The notes under the pieces are model-generated. The model searched no databases. It had not been told where the DNA came from and was given only the letters and a program-made list of their open reading frames with translations. 64,000 bases of DNA from Atopsyche davidsoni (lineage: Eukaryota > Arthropoda > Insecta > Trichoptera > Hydrobiosidae): assembly GCA_022113835.1 (NCBI GenBank), contig JAILWY010000018.1, forward strand, positions 19,429,501-19,493,500, in the 5' to 3' direction. The position numbers were made by a program, and so were the translations under genes. This document shows positions 61,401 through 64,000 of the stretch, piece by piece. Each line of letters starts with the position of its first letter. Position 1 is the stretch's first letter.

Positions 61401-64000
61401 ACCTAATCTACATATCTCTCCTCTCTTCTTTGGTTCAGGTGCAGGAAACTGTTAGACATCACACATATGGAAATATAAAGGTAAGAACAGCAAAATGTAC
61501 AGAATATTTTCTATGCTTATTGATCTGCAAATAAATACAGTAACTTATTAATACCTTTTATATATAATAAATTAGTGAAATCTATCGTAAGAAGACGTTG
61601 ATCTAGTCCGTTGATGAGTTGGTTACAATTAAAATAAAACAAATATTTATATATTTGTAAGAATACTAACAAAAAATAAAAATAGCAATAAAATAAATTT
61701 TACTGATTGTGTAAAATGTAAAATAAAGAATTAGATTGTTCTTTTCTAAAATGTAATTATTGATGTATAATTTTCTAGTTACTGTGTTTATTCGATCCAT
61801 AAAAAAAATGCTTTTTTCTATTATTTGCCACTAGTAATTATGATTTTTACAAAGTATTTATATAATAATTATATTTTTGTAATAGAATAGATGCGTTATA
61901 GATTTCAGCAGTCAGTCTCAGGTATGATATAATACTTTATCAATGTACCATATTTCTCGAACATTTTTTTCTGGGCGTGTCATACATAAATATATGTGGA
62001 CATTTAAAAATATTTCCCCATACATCTTAAATTTTCTTGGCTGTGCCTAATAAATTATATTTCTCTTTGCAGATCTTCAAAGACAATGATTATTACTATC
62101 TTGATGGGTCAGACACGAGTGTGGCCAACTGGATGCGGTATGTGGCATCAGCCTACTCCTTCTCCGTCATGAACCTGGCGGCCTGTCAGCACGGAGAGCA
62201 CATCTACTTCTATACCATTAGGTACGACTACTTTCTAAGTATTTAAATACATTTTTTTTTAGTGAAAACAGCCACCATAAACAAACAACAAGTCATAAAT
62301 TAATAAATACACAAACATGCTTTAAAATATTATACAAAATCCTTTCAAATATTTTTTTAAAAATAAATTACGTGTACAGTTAAAGAGCTTTTCTTACATA
62401 ACATTGTACATTATATTAAATTATATATAAAAAAAAAAAGATTTTTTTTCATTTTTGATCAAAATTATTTTAAAGTATACAAAAATATATTTAACTTATT
62501 AATAGTTCTCATAATTTGTAATATTTTTCGTTTATCTTTCAGGGATATAATGCCCAACGAGGAGCTGATGGTCTGGTACTGCAAGGACTTCGCAAAGAGA
62601 CTGGGCTACGACATCGACCCGGAGAGAGCTACCTACTCAATTTGTATGTTTTTTTTGTTTTTCCAGCTTGAAATTTTTAAAAAGCATATTGTGTATTACA
62701 AAGAGTATTTTTAATAATTACAATTAAATATATATTTTTTTTAATGCAGGCAAAGAAGAGACTATCAAGAAGGCGTATGGGCTGCCGCCGGCTCCGGTGC
62801 ACCCCGAGATCGCCTATAACCATATGAAGTACGTGCTGGGGTTGGCTCGCCCTCAGGACCTGCTGCGCCCGGAGTCCCCCTCGCGCCCCGCAGCCTCCGC
62901 TGGACCCGCGCTGCCCGCCCCGCCCGCCCCGCAGCCCCCTCTAGCCGTCCGCGTCATCAGCCGCCGCGCCTCGCCGCCCGCCGCTCCGCTCAAGGACGCC
63001 CCTCCTGGCTCCTCCCCGCCCGCCCACGACCCTCATGCGCCAGCCGACGGGTCCGTCCGCTCCGACGAGGGATACCACAGCAACGGCTACCACGACGATG
63101 GCTTTACCCCGCCAGAAGACTCCAGCGACTCGGAATCGGAAAACATCTACGCCACGCCGCGACTCCTGCCGATCGACTACTCCACCAAAGCGAGCGCGCC
63201 CAAGGAGACCACGGTCATCGTGCAGAAGGCCGTGGACATGGGGGAAATACATAGAAACGAATTCAGAAAGGTCAAAATCAAAATGCCGCGAGCCTATCAC
63301 TATCAAAATAACAAGGAGGCAGATTGCGACAGCGAAAAGGAGCTGGTGATTGCTGAGGATCCCGCCGAGGAAATGCCAATGCTGTCTCCCTCCCCCCCGA
63401 GGAGGGATCCGGCAACTTCTACGGTGATCGTCTTGGAGTCCTCCCAGCACGCGGTGATTCCTTTGAATAAGCCGTACTACGAAGCCGAAAGCGCTTCTCC
63501 TCCCCCTGCTGCATTCCTAAGGTACACTCCTCCGAGCTCTAGTATTTTGGAGACGATTCTGACCGGAAACAGGCTGGATTCGAATAATAACGATTCAAAT
63601 AGACGGCAGCCCAATGCGACTCCTCCGCCGACGTCACCGACGGAAATGGCGTACTCGTACAAGAAAAGTCATAGGTACGGAAACGTATGCAGTCCCGACT
63701 CTAGCTCCAATTTGGCGAGTCCGGTTCCCGGTTTGCTTCCTACGGGACCTCAAATAATCATTCCGAGGAACAATCACCAAGCGCCTTCTCCGCAGCCTCC
63801 TGCGCTCATGTACGCATCTCCTCCTCATCAAATGGTACCACACACGACTGAAATCCGTGAGATCAGAGAGATAAGGGAAATCAGAGAAATGAGGTACGAA
63901 AGTCACCCTTCTCCAAACTACTCGTACAGCATGTACTCTCCGCCCAACTCGACCATGATCACGAGACTTAGTAGCTCTCCCCCCGATACGCACTCGCCCC
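58210..64000 (+). CDS. Blimp-1: Blimp-1 / PRDM1 orthologue, 5' part (six coding exons, runs off window)
   Basis: PR/SET-domain zinc-finger transcription factor, normally a nuclear repressor. Coding exons are 58210-58422, 60219-60335, 61439-61480, 62073-62221, 62543-62643 and 62750-64000+, joined at GT/AG sites with matching phases to give 624 codons without a stop. Residues 1-71 hold the N-terminal stretch ending in LPRNLALRPS. Residues 72 to about 207 are the PR domain: IPRGTRFGPFEG, WRYYWR, YLDGSDTSVANWMRYV, NLAACQHGEHIYFYTIRDI, NEELMVWYC. Then comes a conserved KEETIKKAYGLPP block and a long Pro/Ser-rich linker. The C2H2 fingers expected for the family are outside the window. The coding DNA is GC-rich against AT-rich introns. 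The ATG follows a likely acceptor (TTTGCCGCAG ending at 58203), so the 5' UTR begins in an upstream exon. In Drosophila the gene is ecdysone-inducible and times ftz-f1; that role here is inferred from orthology. Confidence 0.95.
58763..58931 (+). pseudogene. Short broken ORF of unknown origin in Blimp-1 intron 1
   Basis: ATG 58763 starts MPPKKNNTVYAQRT and hits a stop. Shifting one base lets the frame continue as NSKIIAQLNVINTASNKEQC to ELEEKK and a stop at 58931. The amino-acid composition looks coding-like, and a single-base deletion near 58803 would explain the break. It could be the N-terminus of a lost transposon protein. I do not recognise it. Confidence 0.3.
59209..59747 (+). mobile_element. 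Internally deleted Tc1/mariner-type (IS630) transposon in Blimp-1 intron 1
   Basis: Imperfect terminal inverted repeats of about 28 bp, both containing ATCGGGTATTTGTT: left GAGTGTTCAAAAAGA, right (reverse complement) GGGTGTCCAAAGATA. They bound a 0.54-kb remnant that holds the C-terminal part of a transposase. A TA duplication is not preserved on the right, so the ends may be slightly eroded. Confidence 0.7.
59318..59641 (+). pseudogene. Transposase C-terminal fragment, frameshifted (Tc1/mariner type)
   Basis: The pieces WFQQD, CHTSNQSIEAVNELF, WPPRSPDL, SPLDYFVWEYLKSRVY, NIRSEMAAI and GHHLDNIIF appear in order but in two forward frames. These are the catalytic-core tail motifs of DDE_3-like transposases; the second and third acidic residues would be the D of QQD and the D of SPDL. 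At least one small deletion after QQD and one frame change before SPLDYF break the ORF, and the N-terminal two thirds are missing. It is a dead relic carried in a Blimp-1 intron. Confidence 0.75.
60219..60335 (+). CDS. Blimp-1: Blimp-1 coding exon 2 (start of PR domain)
   Basis: Encodes 39 residues from TEGVWSAGMIPRGTRFGP to WRYYWR, the first third of the PR/SET domain. The acceptor is CCTTGCAG|ACG and the donor AGG|GTGAGT, both phase 0. The translation stays open upstream of the acceptor (RFALQ), so the boundary rests on the CTTGCAG site and on the fit with exon 1. Confidence 0.92.
60336..61438 (+). other. Blimp-1 intron between exons 2 and 3
   Basis: AT-rich, GTGAGT to TTCAG. A CT-rich tract precedes the micro-exon (61380-61435). 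No repeat recognised. Confidence 0.75.
61439..61480 (+). CDS. Blimp-1: Blimp-1 micro-exon 3 (42 nt) inside the PR domain
   Basis: Encodes VQETVRHHTYGNIK. The acceptor follows a CT-rich tract (TTCAG|GTG) and the donor is AAG|GTAAGA, phase 0 on both sides. Skipping it would join WRYYWR directly to IFKDNDYYYLDG, which matches the vertebrate PRDM1 arrangement more closely, so it may be a cassette exon. A second in-frame acceptor six bases downstream (GCAG|GAA) could drop VQ. Confidence 0.82.
62073..62221 (+). CDS. Blimp-1: Blimp-1 coding exon 4 (PR domain core)
   Basis: Encodes IFKDNDYYYLDG, NWMRYVASAY, NLAACQHGEHIYFYTI and two bases of an Arg codon. The NWMRYV and NLAACQ motifs are diagnostic for PRDM1-type PR domains. 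The acceptor is CTTTGCAG|ATC. The donor is GTACGA, weaker than consensus but forced by the reading frame into the next exon. Confidence 0.93.
62543..62643 (+). CDS. Blimp-1: Blimp-1 coding exon 5 (end of PR domain)
   Basis: Completes the split Arg codon and encodes DIMPNEELMVWYCKDFAKRLGY to TYSI plus one base. NEELMVWYC is the conserved C-terminal signature of the PR/SET fold. Acceptor TTTCAG|GGA, donor ATTT|GTATGT. Confidence 0.93.
62750..64000 (+). CDS. Blimp-1: Blimp-1 coding exon 6 (linker region, truncated by window end)
   Basis: Opens with the second part of a Cys codon and KEETIKKAYGLPPAPVHPE, then stays open for 416 codons to the window end. The linker is rich in Pro, Ser and Ala, with acidic blocks (PPEDSSDSESEN), a basic patch (RNEFRKVKIKMPRAYHY) and a charged tandem tract of four EIRE-type units near 63850-63893. 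No zinc finger is reached. The acceptor is AATGCAG|GC. Confidence 0.93.

Noticed and set aside
62941..63450. 169-codon minus frame
   Set aside because: Shadow of Blimp-1 exon 6, which is open and homologous on the + strand.
1..64000. CRISPR arrays, operons, Shine-Dalgarno sites, rRNA
   Set aside because: None present; spliced gene structure and repeat types are those of an animal nuclear genome.

Overview
The window reads as nuclear DNA of an insect: AT-rich, full of small transposon remnants, and with one recognisable protein-coding host gene, the 5' half of Blimp-1 (PRDM1 orthologue), on the + strand at the right edge. The order of insect cannot be fixed from the sequence. There is no bacterial or viral gene organisation, no rRNA, no intact tRNA gene and no CRISPR array.

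Blimp-1 (58210 to beyond 64000): six coding exons give 624 codons. They cover the N-terminal region, the whole PR/SET domain and part of the long proline/serine-rich linker. The zinc fingers must lie past the window edge. The first coding exon follows a splice acceptor, so the promoter and 5' UTR exon(s) should lie upstream. Two candidate non-coding exons with good donors end at 18891 and 35366. A 42-nt micro-exon sits inside the PR domain.

Upstream landscape (1 to 58200): no host protein gene is supported. Instead there are about 25 short GC-rich islands of 100-500 bp in AT-rich DNA. A recurring inverted half-site motif lies in about nine of the islands between 1.3 and 33.7 kb, with two more sites just outside islands. 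It includes a perfect AGGTCA-A-TGACCT palindrome at 29716, two one-mismatch versions (22345, 27182), and five copies of GGTCGTTSACC, all on the + strand. This matches the ecdysone receptor IR-1 element. Drosophila Blimp-1 is ecdysone-inducible, so a dispersed hormone-responsive regulatory landscape is the most interesting reading.

Mobile DNA: (i) a tRNA-related foldback SINE family (9260, 10560, 11568, 19978, 20455, 31999, 32116, 36927, 51278), six copies with exact 11-15 bp target duplications, one a perfect 190-bp hairpin nested in another; (ii) a TTAA-flanked MITE family of about 0.55-0.6 kb (4404, 5718, 37718, 40693, 42431, 45611, 56554); (iii) a 3.1-kb cut-and-paste transposon (51600-54695) with a two-exon transposase pseudogene that carries a frameshift and a nested 477-bp MITE; (iv) an 8-bp-TSD MITE (54722); (v) two pogo/Tigger-like MITEs (49175, 55462); (vi) Penelope-like fragments (21615, 44911, 57390) with a hammerhead-like 3' motif, one inserted 90 bp before Blimp-1 coding exon 1; (vii) a Tc1/mariner-type relic (59209) in Blimp-1 intron 1; (viii) a YqaJ-type nuclease fragment (41152, minus strand).
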